Below, piece by piece: positions 1 to 6,806 of a stretch of DNA of 31,212 bases. Origin of the DNA: Gp6-AA40 sp035764385 (GTDB lineage Bacteria > Acidobacteriota > Vicinamibacteria > Vicinamibacterales > UBA2999); NCBI GenBank assembly GCA_035764385.1, contig DASTZI010000452.1:1-31212 (forward strand), given 5' to 3'. The notes below the pieces were generated by a model. The model did not search any database. It was not told the DNA's origin and saw only the letters and a list, made by a program, of their open reading frames with translations. The position numbers and the translations under genes were made by a program. Numbering within the stretch: position 1 is the first letter of the stretch; each line of letters opens with the position of its first letter.

Positions 1-82
1 GTCCGCACGCCGAAGACCACGCGCGGCCTTTCACATAACTTCTCGGAATGAGCAGAGATGGACCTTAGTGGGTGGGCCGACG

Positions 83-174
83 TGTAGGAGCGACGCCTAC
101 AAACGCGCGGGCCGACCCTAAGGTCGGCCCCTACCGAAGGAGATAGCGTGAAGCTTAGTAGGACTAACTCCTAC
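83..174. repeat. Cluster of three REP-like hairpins
   Basis: Three short inverted repeats lie one after another. The first is TGTAGG (83-88) with CCTACA (96-101). The second is a perfect 9-bp stem, GGGCCGACC (109-117) with GGTCGGCCC (122-130) around a CTAA loop. The third is GTAGGA (158-163) with TCCTAC (169-174). Two of the three carry a GTAGG core. They sit just past the stop codon of the minus-strand hydrolase at 199, so they could act as a 3' end structure or belong to a dispersed palindromic family. Bases 1-82 show no gene that I can support. Confidence 0.6.
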
Positions 175-198
175 GCCGGCGGGCGGACGTTTCGATCG

Positions 199-1104
199 CT
201 AGCGGGTTTTCGTCGTGCCCAGCTCCGCGTAGATTGCCTGGACGGCCAGCTTCAGCCCCTCGGACGTGTAGCCCTTGTACTTGTCCGTCAGATTGATCGA
301 TGCGGCCGCGGCGTCCGCGTTTTTGCCGGCGCGACGGGCGGTCTGCACTTCGTTCAGCAGATCCGTGATGTATCGCTGATACTCCTGCAGGTCGCTCCAT
401 TTCATGAGTGGGGCGTGGCCCGGGACGACGACATCGACGTTTTTGACCGTGGCGACGGCTTTCGACAGCGTCTGCGGGTAGGCGATGCCGCTGCCGCCGT
501 TGGCGGGATCGATACGCGGGGCGTCTTTCCGTGCAAAGAGATCCCCGGTTTGCAGCACGCGCAGCGCGGGGAAGTACACCATCGCGTCGCCGTTGGTGTG
601 GCCGGCGCCAAAGTAGAAGAGATCGATCCGTTCGTTCCCGCTGCCAAGCGTCAGCTTGTCTTTGAACGTCCGCTTCGGCAGGAACACGGCCTTGTCGCCC
701 TTGAAGGCATCCATCTTCGCCATGTTCGTTTTCGTATTTTCCTGCGCGACGATTTCAACACTCGTCCCGAACTTGTCGTCATTGCCCGTGTGGTCGCCGT
801 GCGTATGCGTGTTGATGATCATCGTCACCGGCTTGGTGGTGACCGACTTCACGCGATCGAGGAACGTCTGGCCCCAGCCGGCGAGCTTCGTGTCGACCAG
901 GACAACGCCGTTGTTCGTGATGAACACACCGACATTGCCGCCGCTGAACGTCGCGTCGTTGCCCGGCGTTGAGCTGGTCAGCACGTAGTAGTTGTCGGCG
1001 ACCTTCTGCACGTCGATGACTTGCTTTGCGGCCTGCTGCGCAGCGACCGCCATCGACAGCCCGCCGACGACAAGCAATGCACCGAGCACGATCATTCGTT
1101 TCAT
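199..1104 (-). CDS. Exported MBL-fold metallo-hydrolase
   Basis: A 301-residue metallo-beta-lactamase superfamily protein. Residues 1-22 form a Sec signal peptide (MKRMIVLGAL followed by a hydrophobic stretch ending AVAAQ). The zinc motif HTHGDH (residues 100-105) fits HxHxDH. Further expected ligands are His in GAGHTNGD (about residue 169), Asp in LQTGDLF and His in VVPGHAP. The overall order is that of quinoprotein-relative or B3-like hydrolases, which cut ester, thioester or lactam bonds in the periplasm; the substrate cannot be read from the sequence. The ATG at 1104 is the only start that gives the signal peptide. The gene follows the PhzF gene on the same strand, across a spacer filled with heptamer repeats. 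Family assignment is firm; substrate is unknown. Confidence 0.93.
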   Translation of the reverse strand: MKRMIVLGALLVVGGLSMAVAAQQAAKQVIDVQKVADNYYVLTSSTPGNDATFSGGNVGVFITNNGVVLVDTKLAGWGQTFLDRVKSVTTKPVTMIINTHTHGDHTGNDDKFGTSVEIVAQENTKTNMAKMDAFKGDKAVFLPKRTFKDKLTLGSGNERIDLFYFGAGHTNGDAMVYFPALRVLQTGDLFARKDAPRIDPANGGSGIAYPQTLSKAVATVKNVDVVVPGHAPLMKWSDLQEYQRYITDLLNEVQTARRAGKNADAAAASINLTDKYKGYTSEGLKLAVQAIYAELGTTKTR

Positions 1105-1120
1105 GGTTGAACCTCTAATC

Positions 1121-1210
1121 AGTGGGCAGTGGGCAGTGGGCAGTGGGCAGTGGGCAGTGGGCAGGAAGAACCGGTCTTCAGCGGCCGACTGCCGATTGCC
1201 CCCTGCCGAC
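1121..1210. repeat. Heptamer tandem repeat with inverted arm (AGTGGGC)
   Basis: Six perfect copies of AGTGGGC plus AG occupy 1121-1164. Further on, 1186-1206 reads GACTGCC, GATTGCC, CCCTGCC, which are diverged heptamers of the opposite orientation, so the two arms can pair. Between them GAAGA and TCTTC form an inner hairpin. The block starts within 10 bp of the PhzF stop codon at 1217 (minus strand), so in transcript order it is the 3' end of that mRNA and lies upstream of the hydrolase start at 1104. Confidence 0.9.
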
Positions 1211-1216
1211 TACAAA

Positions 1217-2005
1217 TCATACTCTCAGCTCGCCGCGAAAGACCGTCACTGCATGGCCAGCGAGCAGCACGCGATCGCCGGCGAGCGTGACCCGCATCAC
1301 GCCGCCGCGCGGCGACGCCTGGTATGCCGTAAAGCGCCGTTTTCCCAATCGCGGCGCCCAATACGGCGCCAGCGCGCAATGCGCCGAGCCGGTCACGGGG
1401 TCTTCGTCGACGCCGGAGCCGGGGGCGAAGAACCGTGACACGAAATCGAAACCCGGCGTGCTTCCGCGGCTCGTGACGATGACGCCGCGTACGGGGAGGC
1501 GGCGCAGCATCGCGACATCGGGCATCAGCGAGCGCACGTCGTCTTCGGTCGCCAGCTCGACCAGGTAATCGAACTTGCTGCGCGCAACATGCATGGGATG
1601 CATACCGAGCGCCTCGATCAATCCGTCTGGCGGTGCCGATGGTTCGGCGACGGTCGCCGGAAAATCGAGCTCGATCACATCGCCTGTCTGCGTCGCGCTG
1701 AGAAGACCGCTTTGGGTATGGAAGCGGGCGGTGCCGCCGGCAGGCAGGATCCCTTCCTCGAGCATGGCATGTGCGGTCGCCAGCGTGGCGTGTCCGCACA
1801 ACGCGACCTCGATCGTCGGCGTGAACCACCGCAAGGACCAGTCGTGGTCGCGACGGTCGACGAAGGCGGTTTCCGACAGGTTCATCTCCGCGGCAACGCG
1901 CTGCATCCACGTGTCATCCACGTTCGCGCCGTCGAGGAGGCAGACCGCCGCGGGGTTGCCGCTGAAGGGCGCGTCGGTGAAGGCATCAATCTGAAATAGC
2001 CGCAT
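1217..2005 (-). CDS. PhzF-family isomerase/epimerase
   Basis: A 262-residue protein of the PhzF/diaminopimelate-epimerase-like fold, close to the usual family length. The N-terminal motif DAFTDAPFSGNPAAV is the family hallmark. NLSETAFV carries the Glu that acts as general acid/base in PhzF, and GVDEDPVTGSAHCALAPYW is the conserved C-terminal motif. No phenazine genes are nearby, so it is probably a stand-alone isomerase of unknown substrate rather than a phenazine enzyme. The reading frame stays open further upstream, but homology begins at MRLFQIDAF, which sets the ATG at 2005. No strong Shine-Dalgarno sequence is visible. It is divergent from the exported protein at 2040 with only 34 bp between the two starts. 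Confidence 0.93.
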   Translation of the reverse strand: MRLFQIDAFTDAPFSGNPAAVCLLDGANVDDTWMQRVAAEMNLSETAFVDRRDHDWSLRWFTPTIEVALCGHATLATAHAMLEEGILPAGGTARFHTQSGLLSATQTGDVIELDFPATVAEPSAPPDGLIEALGMHPMHVARSKFDYLVELATEDDVRSLMPDVAMLRRLPVRGVIVTSRGSTPGFDFVSRFFAPGSGVDEDPVTGSAHCALAPYWAPRLGKRRFTAYQASPRGGVMRVTLAGDRVLLAGHAVTVFRGELRV

Positions 2006-2010
2006 CACGT

Positions 2011-2016
2011 TATAAT
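2011..2016 (+). promoter_or_regulatory. Possible -10 box (TATAAT)
   Basis: A perfect TATAAT sits in the 34-bp divergent spacer, 23 bp before the GTG at 2040, a sensible distance for a -10 element of the plus-strand gene. No convincing -35 box is found 16-18 bp upstream, where the DNA codes for the start of the PhzF protein. If used, the promoter would overlap the PhzF start codon. Confidence 0.35.
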
Positions 2017-2039
2017 CCCGCAGTTTACGAAAGGGCGTC

Positions 2040-2927
2040 GTGAGAAACCTACTGATGGCATTCGCGTTGGCATTCCTCGTCGCCGCAACATCCGCGGCGC
2101 AGCTGCAGAGTGATCCGAAGGGCGGCGACCTCACGCGGGGCGTGCCGTCGCCCAATGGCAGGACCGCCGAGGGTGGCGTCGAGTTCATCAATCCCGGCAC
2201 TCCGGTGCTGAAGGACTCGGAGATCAACAGCCAGCCCGTTCCGAAGTTGCCTGACGGTCATATCGATCTGACCGGTCCGTGGGTTGGCGGCGGAACGGTC
2301 GCCGACATCGAGCGCGACGGCGGACTCAAGCCCGGCGAGCTGCCGCTCCTGCCGTGGGCAAAAGAGCTGCAGGCCAAACGCAGGTCGCAGGACGATCCAT
2401 ACACCGCGTGCCTTCCGATGAGCGTGCTGCGCACCAACCCGTACCCGTGGAAGTTCGTGATGGGCTACACGTCAAAGGGGCTGAGCCACATCTACATCCT
2501 GCACGAGCTGATGGATGACGGCGCGCATCGGGTTGTCTATATGGATGGACGGAAACACCCTGCCGGGTTCATTCCATCGTGGCTCGGGCACTCGATCGGC
2601 CGGTGGGACGGCGACGCGCTCGTCATCGACACGGTCGGCTTCAACGACAAGTTCTGGTTCGATCGCCGTGGAACCCCCCACACCGAGCAGCTCCACATCG
2701 TCGAGCGTTACACGCGGCCGAACTACGGGACGCTCATCAACGACGTCACGCTCGAAGATCCCGGCGCGCTCGCGCGTCCAGTGAAGCTGCAGTTCAAAGC
2801 GCGGCTGATGCGCCCCGATCGCCAGACGGGCACCGGCGATCTGATGGAATTCATCTGCAACGAGGACAATCAGTACGGATCAGCGGGTGGGTTCAAGCCG
2901 GGGACGGGAGCTGGTAACAACCGCTAA
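2040..2927 (+). CDS. Exported LTGxW-family protein, paralogue 1
   Basis: A 295-residue exported protein with a signal peptide at residues 1-20 (ends ATSAAQ). It belongs to an uncharacterised secreted family with several copies in this window. Shared landmarks are LTGPW (about 77-81), YTACLP (121-126), VVYMDGRKHP (165-174), the block GHSIGRWDGDALVIDTVGFND (starts about 183), HTEQLHIVERY (214-224) and a late CNED. The GTG at 2040 is preceded by AAAGGG; a later ATG at 2055 would shorten the signal peptide. It stands alone between divergent phzF and a convergent gene, with a large inverted repeat after its stop. No function is established for the family; a beta-rich ligand-binding or enzymatic periplasmic role is a guess. 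Confidence 0.85.
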   Translation: MRNLLMAFALAFLVAATSAAQLQSDPKGGDLTRGVPSPNGRTAEGGVEFINPGTPVLKDSEINSQPVPKLPDGHIDLTGPWVGGGTVADIERDGGLKPGELPLLPWAKELQAKRRSQDDPYTACLPMSVLRTNPYPWKFVMGYTSKGLSHIYILHELMDDGAHRVVYMDGRKHPAGFIPSWLGHSIGRWDGDALVIDTVGFNDKFWFDRRGTPHTEQLHIVERYTRPNYGTLINDVTLEDPGALARPVKLQFKARLMRPDRQTGTGDLMEFICNEDNQYGSAGGFKPGTGAGNNR

Positions 2928-3047
2928 CTGGGTTCATGGGGTTCAATCGGTTCACTGGGTTCAGGGGGTCCTGTTCTGGAGGTTCATTCGACGGAACCCA
3001 TTGAACCCGCTGAACGGGACCTACTGAACCCACTGAACTCTCTGAAC
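2928..3047. repeat. 9-bp tandem repeat with inverted arm (GGTTCA / TGAACC), probable bidirectional terminator
   Basis: The left arm holds GGTTCA cores at about 9-bp steps (GGGTTCATG, GGGTTCAAT, CGGTTCACT, GGGTTCAGG), and a fifth GGTTCA follows further in. The right arm holds inverted TGAACC-type cores, again mostly at 9-bp steps (CATTGAACC, CGCTGAACG, CTGAACCCA, CTGAACTCT, CTGAACC). The arms fill the whole spacer between two convergent stop codons, which suits a terminator working in both directions. There is no T tract. Confidence 0.85.
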
Positions 3048-3710
3048 CTAATCACACCCCATCGGTCGATTCGGTCCTCCGGGTACGCGCGCTGGCGCGG
3101 GGTACGGGTTCGAGTAAATCGACTCGTATCGCACCCGGACGCCGTCCTTGTCGAGAAAACCCATCGACTGATTAAAGAGTGCCGGCGGAGGCGCGCTGGC
3201 AGGTACCGTTGCCTCCGTGATGTAGACACGATTCTCGTGCATGTAGATCGAGGCGAAGGTCTTTGACTTGTCCGGATTGGTGAGCTGCACGCGCCGCCCT
3301 TCGATGCGGTCGCTGTTGGCGTAGCCGTAATAGGTGATCTTGGCGTCCCGTTTCAGGAAGTTCCACACGGCGTAGTCGAGCGCTCCGCGTAGCTCATTCG
3401 GCCCTTGATTGGTGCACTGGTCTGGATAGAGCGTGCATCCTTTCACTTGATCGCCGTGGATCTTCACGACGTTGCTGTAATCGACGACGGTCACCGAGTA
3501 TCGGTTCGGTCCTTCCTCGTAGCTGTGCACACGCGCGGGCAGGTCTAGGTCGTACTCGGTGTGATAGGTGATCGCTCTCACCTGCGGCTGCTTCGGAAAG
3601 TTCACGAGGAACCGATCGTCACGGCTGTAGTACTCGACCCATTCCTGGGCGAAAGATGGCGCCGCAACGCATAAAATCACCGCTGCCAGAATGAGCCGAA
3701 TCACACGCAT
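3048..3710 (-). CDS. Exported protein of unknown function
   Basis: A 220-residue protein starting MRVIRLILAAVIL, with a clear signal peptide ending SFAQ. The ATG at 3710 has GGAGG six bases upstream, so it is preferred over the longer open frame. The mature part begins EWVEYYSRDDRFLVNFPKQP, resembling a type of small exported protein in which a short beta-strand region reports on a 'DRF.VNFP' core; I do not recognise a named family. Cysteines in GCTLYPDQC could form a disulfide. The C-terminus is rich in proline and glycine. It is divergent from the symporter at 3803 with a 92-bp spacer and convergent with paralogue 1. Confidence 0.75.
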   Translation of the reverse strand: MRVIRLILAAVILCVAAPSFAQEWVEYYSRDDRFLVNFPKQPQVRAITYHTEYDLDLPARVHSYEEGPNRYSVTVVDYSNVVKIHGDQVKGCTLYPDQCTNQGPNELRGALDYAVWNFLKRDAKITYYGYANSDRIEGRRVQLTNPDKSKTFASIYMHENRVYITEATVPASAPPPALFNQSMGFLDKDGVRVRYESIYSNPYPAPARVPGGPNRPMGCD

Positions 3711-3802
3711 GACGCTCCTCCGTTTCCGTGTCCCCCGGACCGTCGGCAGGTCACAGATATTACGCCTATCCGCCCCGCCCGCGCCGCGATAGGATGCCCG
3801 CC

Positions 3803-5101
3803 ATGCCCGTCGACCGGAAAGCACGTATTCACGCCGTCGCCCGCGTCTCCAGCGGGAACTTTCTGGAGATGTACGACTTCATGGTGTTCGGGTACTACGC
3901 GGCAGCGATTGGGCGCGCCTTCTTTCCGAGCGGGAATGCCTACACGTCGCTGATGCTGTCGCTGATGACTTTTGGCGCGGGCTTCCTGATGCGGCCGCTT
4001 GGGGCTCTGGTGCTCGGCGCCTACACGGACAAGCACGGACGCCGCGCCGGCCTGATGTTGACGCTGACCCTCATGTCGATCGGCATCGTGACGATTGCGT
4101 GTACGCCAGGCTATGCCACCATCGGTCTGGTGGCGCCACTCCTCGTGCTGGCCGGACGGCTGCTTCAGGGATTCTCGGCCGGCATGGAGCTTGGCGGTGT
4201 CTCGGTTTATCTGTCGGAGATCGCGACGCCGGGGAACAAAGGCTTCTATGTCAGCTGGCAGTCCGCGAGCCAGCAGGCCGCGGTCATGTTCGCGGCACTG
4301 GTCGGCGTGATGCTCACCTCGACGCTGACGCCGGCCGCAATGGCGAGCTGGGGTTGGCGCGTTCCGCTGCTCATCGGCTGCGGGATTATTCCGGTTCTCG
4401 TCCGCCTGCGCCGGTCGCTCGAGGAAACCGGCGAGTTCCTCGCTCGATCGAGACGACCGCCGCCATCGGAAGTCCTGCGATCGCTCGTGACGAACTGGCC
4501 GCTGATCGTCATTGGCACGCTGATGGTCACGATGACGACCGTGTCGTTCTACATGATTACGGCGTACACGCCGACCTTCGGCAGCGCCGTGTTGCACCTG
4601 ACAAGCACCGATAGCCTCATCGCCACGCTCTGCGTCGGCGCGTCGAACCTGGTGTGGCTTCCTGTCATGGGCGCTTTATCGGATCGAATTGGGCGCCGAC
4701 CGTTGCTCATCGGCTGCACGCTGCTGATGATTGCGACGGCGTACCCAGCCATGCTGTGGCTGGTCGACTCGCCAACCTTCTGGAAGCTGCTTGCCGTGCA
4801 GCTCTGGTTCTCATTCCTGTACGGCAGCTACAACGGCGCGATGGTGGTGTTTCTCACCGAGATCATGCCTGTCGACGTCCGTACCACGGGCTTTTCGTTT
4901 GCGTACAGCCTCGCGGCGGCGTTGTTCGGTGGCTTCACGCCGGCCATCAGCACCTACCTGATTCAGACGACGGGCAATCGCGCGGTGCCGGGCCTGTGGC
5001 TGTCGTTTGCGGCGGTATGCGGGCTGCTTGCGGCTGTCGTGGCTCGAGCGCAGACCGAAGCGGCGGAATCGCGCCAGGCGGTTCCAACCCTCGCTACATG
5101 A
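3803..5101 (+). CDS. MFS symporter of the metabolite:H+ (MHS) family, citrate/tricarballylate-like
   Basis: A 432-residue inner-membrane transporter with twelve predicted helices. SGNFLEMYDFMVFGYYA at the N-terminus and the loop 2-3 motif GAYTDKHGRRAG are typical of the metabolite:H+ symporter subfamily, and a second GALSDRIGRRP follows in the C-terminal half. The GRLLQGFSAGMELGG segment resembles the citrate and tricarballylate carriers (CitA/TcuC). This supports proton-coupled uptake of a di- or tricarboxylate, but the exact substrate is inferred. Start: AGGA at 3791-3794 sits eight bases before the ATG at 3803 and overlaps the alternative ATG at 3794, so 3803 is preferred. No tricarballylate or citrate catabolic genes are beside it. 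Confidence 0.9.
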   Translation: MPVDRKARIHAVARVSSGNFLEMYDFMVFGYYAAAIGRAFFPSGNAYTSLMLSLMTFGAGFLMRPLGALVLGAYTDKHGRRAGLMLTLTLMSIGIVTIACTPGYATIGLVAPLLVLAGRLLQGFSAGMELGGVSVYLSEIATPGNKGFYVSWQSASQQAAVMFAALVGVMLTSTLTPAAMASWGWRVPLLIGCGIIPVLVRLRRSLEETGEFLARSRRPPPSEVLRSLVTNWPLIVIGTLMVTMTTVSFYMITAYTPTFGSAVLHLTSTDSLIATLCVGASNLVWLPVMGALSDRIGRRPLLIGCTLLMIATAYPAMLWLVDSPTFWKLLAVQLWFSFLYGSYNGAMVVFLTEIMPVDVRTTGFSFAYSLAAALFGGFTPAISTYLIQTTGNRAVPGLWLSFAAVCGLLAAVVARAQTEAAESRQAVPTLAT

Positions 5102-5111
5102 TCGTTCGGAT

Positions 5112-5237
5112 TCAGTCTTTCTTCGAGTCCCGGATCAAGTCGTACCGTTCGGCTGCGGCGTCGATGAACCTGCCAATCAGGTAGACGACGATGATGACGC
5201 CGAAGTTGAAGAGTACGACCGACCAGCCCAGCGACAT
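5112..5237 (-). CDS. Small single-helix membrane protein (41 aa)
   Basis: A 41-residue protein whose ATG overlaps the TAA stop of the upstream gene by one base (TAATG), the classic arrangement for coupled translation. Residues 4-22 (GWSVVLFNFGVIIVVYLIG) form one transmembrane helix, followed by a charged tail (DAAAERYDLIRDSKKD) that would lie in the cytoplasm. Tight coupling to the large membrane protein before it suggests a subunit or stabilising peptide of the same complex. I know of no named family. It ends ten bases from the symporter's stop codon on the other strand. Confidence 0.6.
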   Translation of the reverse strand: MSLGWSVVLFNFGVIIVVYLIGRFIDAAAERYDLIRDSKKD

Positions 5238-6214
5238 TAGAAGGAATTCCCCAGGAACGGGAGCATGCGGCCGCAGTACATGACGGCCACGAAGGTGACG
5301 AGGGCGAAGGCGCCGATCGCGCGCTCGCGAACATGCGTGACGGTTCCAATTTCCGTCTTCCACGCCGCGGGCCAGACGGTCAGATACAGCAGATCCGCGG
5401 CGGCGAGCAGCAGGAAGATCAGCTTCCAGTAGAACACCACGTTGGTCGTGTAGCCCTTCGGCGTGGCGAGGTAGAACATCATGCCGCTGATCTCGTTGAC
5501 GCCGAAGCCGAGCAACGCCCACGGCAGCATCCGATGCAGCGCCGGATACGGTATGCCGGTGAACCATCCCATCAACCGCAGGTTCGCGAGCAGCAGGACA
5601 CCGAACCAGAGCGTCATCCCGACAAAGTGCGCGCTCTCGAGCGCCGGCCACACCCACTGGTGACCGGGTCCGTTGACGAAAAACGCGACGCCGGCGCTCG
5701 ACACCGAGAACATCGAGCGGGCGACTTCCGTCTTGGGGTCTCCGAGAATCTCGGGATGGCGGATCGCGCCGCCGATATTGGCGGCGACGGTCATCAGTCC
5801 GAGGGAAAGCGCCGCCAGCACGAACGTGACGAACGTGAGGCTTGGCGGGACGCGGCGGGTCCGCCGCCATCGCCACAGGCCGAGCCACGCCGCAATCCCC
5901 GCGAGCTCGAGCACGATGAACGCCAGCAGCGCAGAATCCTCATGGGCGATCATCGCCGGTTGCGAGATTCCCGGAAGCTTTTCGATCGCACCTTCCGCCG
6001 CGAGGCCCGTCGTGAACACCGGAAGCGTCATGACGGCGATGCCGAACAGCACGCCGAGCGCCGTTGGCTTCATGGTGTCGTCCTTCATCGCCTCGCTGTC
6101 GCTCACGATCGAGACGACAAGCAGCAGGAACGCGATGATTAGCCCGACGGTCGGGAAATGGTTGATCAGCAGATGAAGATGCGAGAGGTTCGCCGGCGTG
6201 ATGAGGTCTGCCAT
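5237..6214 (-). CDS. Multi-span membrane protein, DUF2231-like N half and DUF6644-like C half
   Basis: A 325-residue inner-membrane protein with about eight to nine helices. The N-terminal half (LSHLHLLINHFPTVGLIIAF and the following helices) resembles DUF2231-type membrane proteins that carry conserved His in helices. The C-terminal half (ESAHFVGMTLWFGVLLLANL onward, then LHRMLPWALLGFGVNEISGM) lines up with the whole of the neighbouring 157-residue protein at 6223, indicating shared ancestry. Repeated in-membrane His residues would suit haem b binding, as in b-type cytochromes; this is inference. ATG at 6214 chosen because MADLITPANLSHL starts the conserved part; an upstream extension overlaps the previous gene. 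It lies 8 bp after that gene and is coupled to the 41-residue protein. Confidence 0.8.
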   Translation of the reverse strand: MADLITPANLSHLHLLINHFPTVGLIIAFLLLVVSIVSDSEAMKDDTMKPTALGVLFGIAVMTLPVFTTGLAAEGAIEKLPGISQPAMIAHEDSALLAFIVLELAGIAAWLGLWRWRRTRRVPPSLTFVTFVLAALSLGLMTVAANIGGAIRHPEILGDPKTEVARSMFSVSSAGVAFFVNGPGHQWVWPALESAHFVGMTLWFGVLLLANLRLMGWFTGIPYPALHRMLPWALLGFGVNEISGMMFYLATPKGYTTNVVFYWKLIFLLLAAADLLYLTVWPAAWKTEIGTVTHVRERAIGAFALVTFVAVMYCGRMLPFLGNSF

Positions 6215-6222
6215 AAAAAAGG

Positions 6223-6696
6223 CTACATGTATCCGAGCAAACGACCGGCGAAGATCGTTCCGGCCCACAGCATCGCGGACGCGGCAGCCAGCTGTCTAAT
6301 GCCGCCGTTCACGGCCACCGGTTCGGGGCTCTCGCGATAGATCGCGCGCTCAAGACGTTTGAGCAGCGGCAGATTGATGATGATCAGGAGCATCTTGAAG
6401 GCGAAGAGCAGCGACGTCGACTTGCGTTCCGGATCCGCGATGAACAGAAGGACCCCTGTGGCCAGGTTGATCCAGAACGCGAACCACATGATGCGGAACA
6501 GCGGCCGCAGCGGTCCGATCGGGATCGTCCGCGCCACGCCAAGCAGGCGGAGGTCGACGAACCAGGCGGAGCCGACAAGGAGCATCATGCCGAAGGTATG
6601 AATCGTGAGGACGGTCGGAAAGGCCCAGACCGTTTCCGCTTCGCGCAGCCATGTCGAAAACGCTGTGTCGTGCAGCGCGGTCATCAGTTGCAGCAT
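6223..6696 (-). CDS. Four-helix membrane protein (DUF6644-like)
   Basis: A 157-residue protein with about four transmembrane helices. The segment VWAFPTVLTIHTFGMMLLVG followed by DLRLLGVARTIP, then a helix with INLATGVLLFIADP and a third with FAFKMLLIIINLPLL, matches my memory of the DUF6644 pattern; its His in the first helix could be a haem or quinone-site ligand. A TATAGT box (6711-6716, minus strand) lies close before the ATG, so it may have its own promoter, although the upstream operon runs into it across a repeat-filled spacer. Its sequence is mirrored in the second half of the next gene. Membrane nature is sure; family number is moderately sure; function is unknown. Confidence 0.78.
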   Translation of the reverse strand: MLQLMTALHDTAFSTWLREAETVWAFPTVLTIHTFGMMLLVGSAWFVDLRLLGVARTIPIGPLRPLFRIMWFAFWINLATGVLLFIADPERKSTSLLFAFKMLLIIINLPLLKRLERAIYRESPEPVAVNGGIRQLAAASAMLWAGTIFAGRLLGYM

Positions 6697-6723
6697 GTGC
6701 GTATGCGGCGACTATATAACACC

Positions 6724-6800
6724 GGTTGGTGGTTGGTCGTGGGTTGGTGGCCAGTGGTCAGTGGTTGTTGGTTCGTGGTCGTACGAACCACTAACTACAA
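6724..6800. repeat. Diverged heptamer repeat with inverted arm (GGTTGGT-like)
   Basis: Starts with GGTTGGT twice (6724-6737) and goes on with related heptamers such as GGTCAGT, GGTTGTT, GGTTCGT. The opposite arm at 6784-6802 reads CGAACCA, CTAACTA, CAACC. The clearest stem is TGGTTCG with CGAACCA around an 8-nt loop, and GGTTGT can pair with ACAACC outside it. The block lies against the stop codon of the gene ending at 6807 (minus strand). Confidence 0.75.
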
Positions 6801-6806
6801 CCAGCC

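Noticed and set aside
148..972. 274-residue plus-strand open frame opposite the first hydrolase
   Set aside because: Arg/Val-rich shadow with no motif; the minus-strand MBL motif and signal peptide are decisive.
1122..1568. Frames beginning with GSGQWAVG repeats
   Set aside because: These translate the heptamer array and then run against the PhzF gene; not genuine genes.
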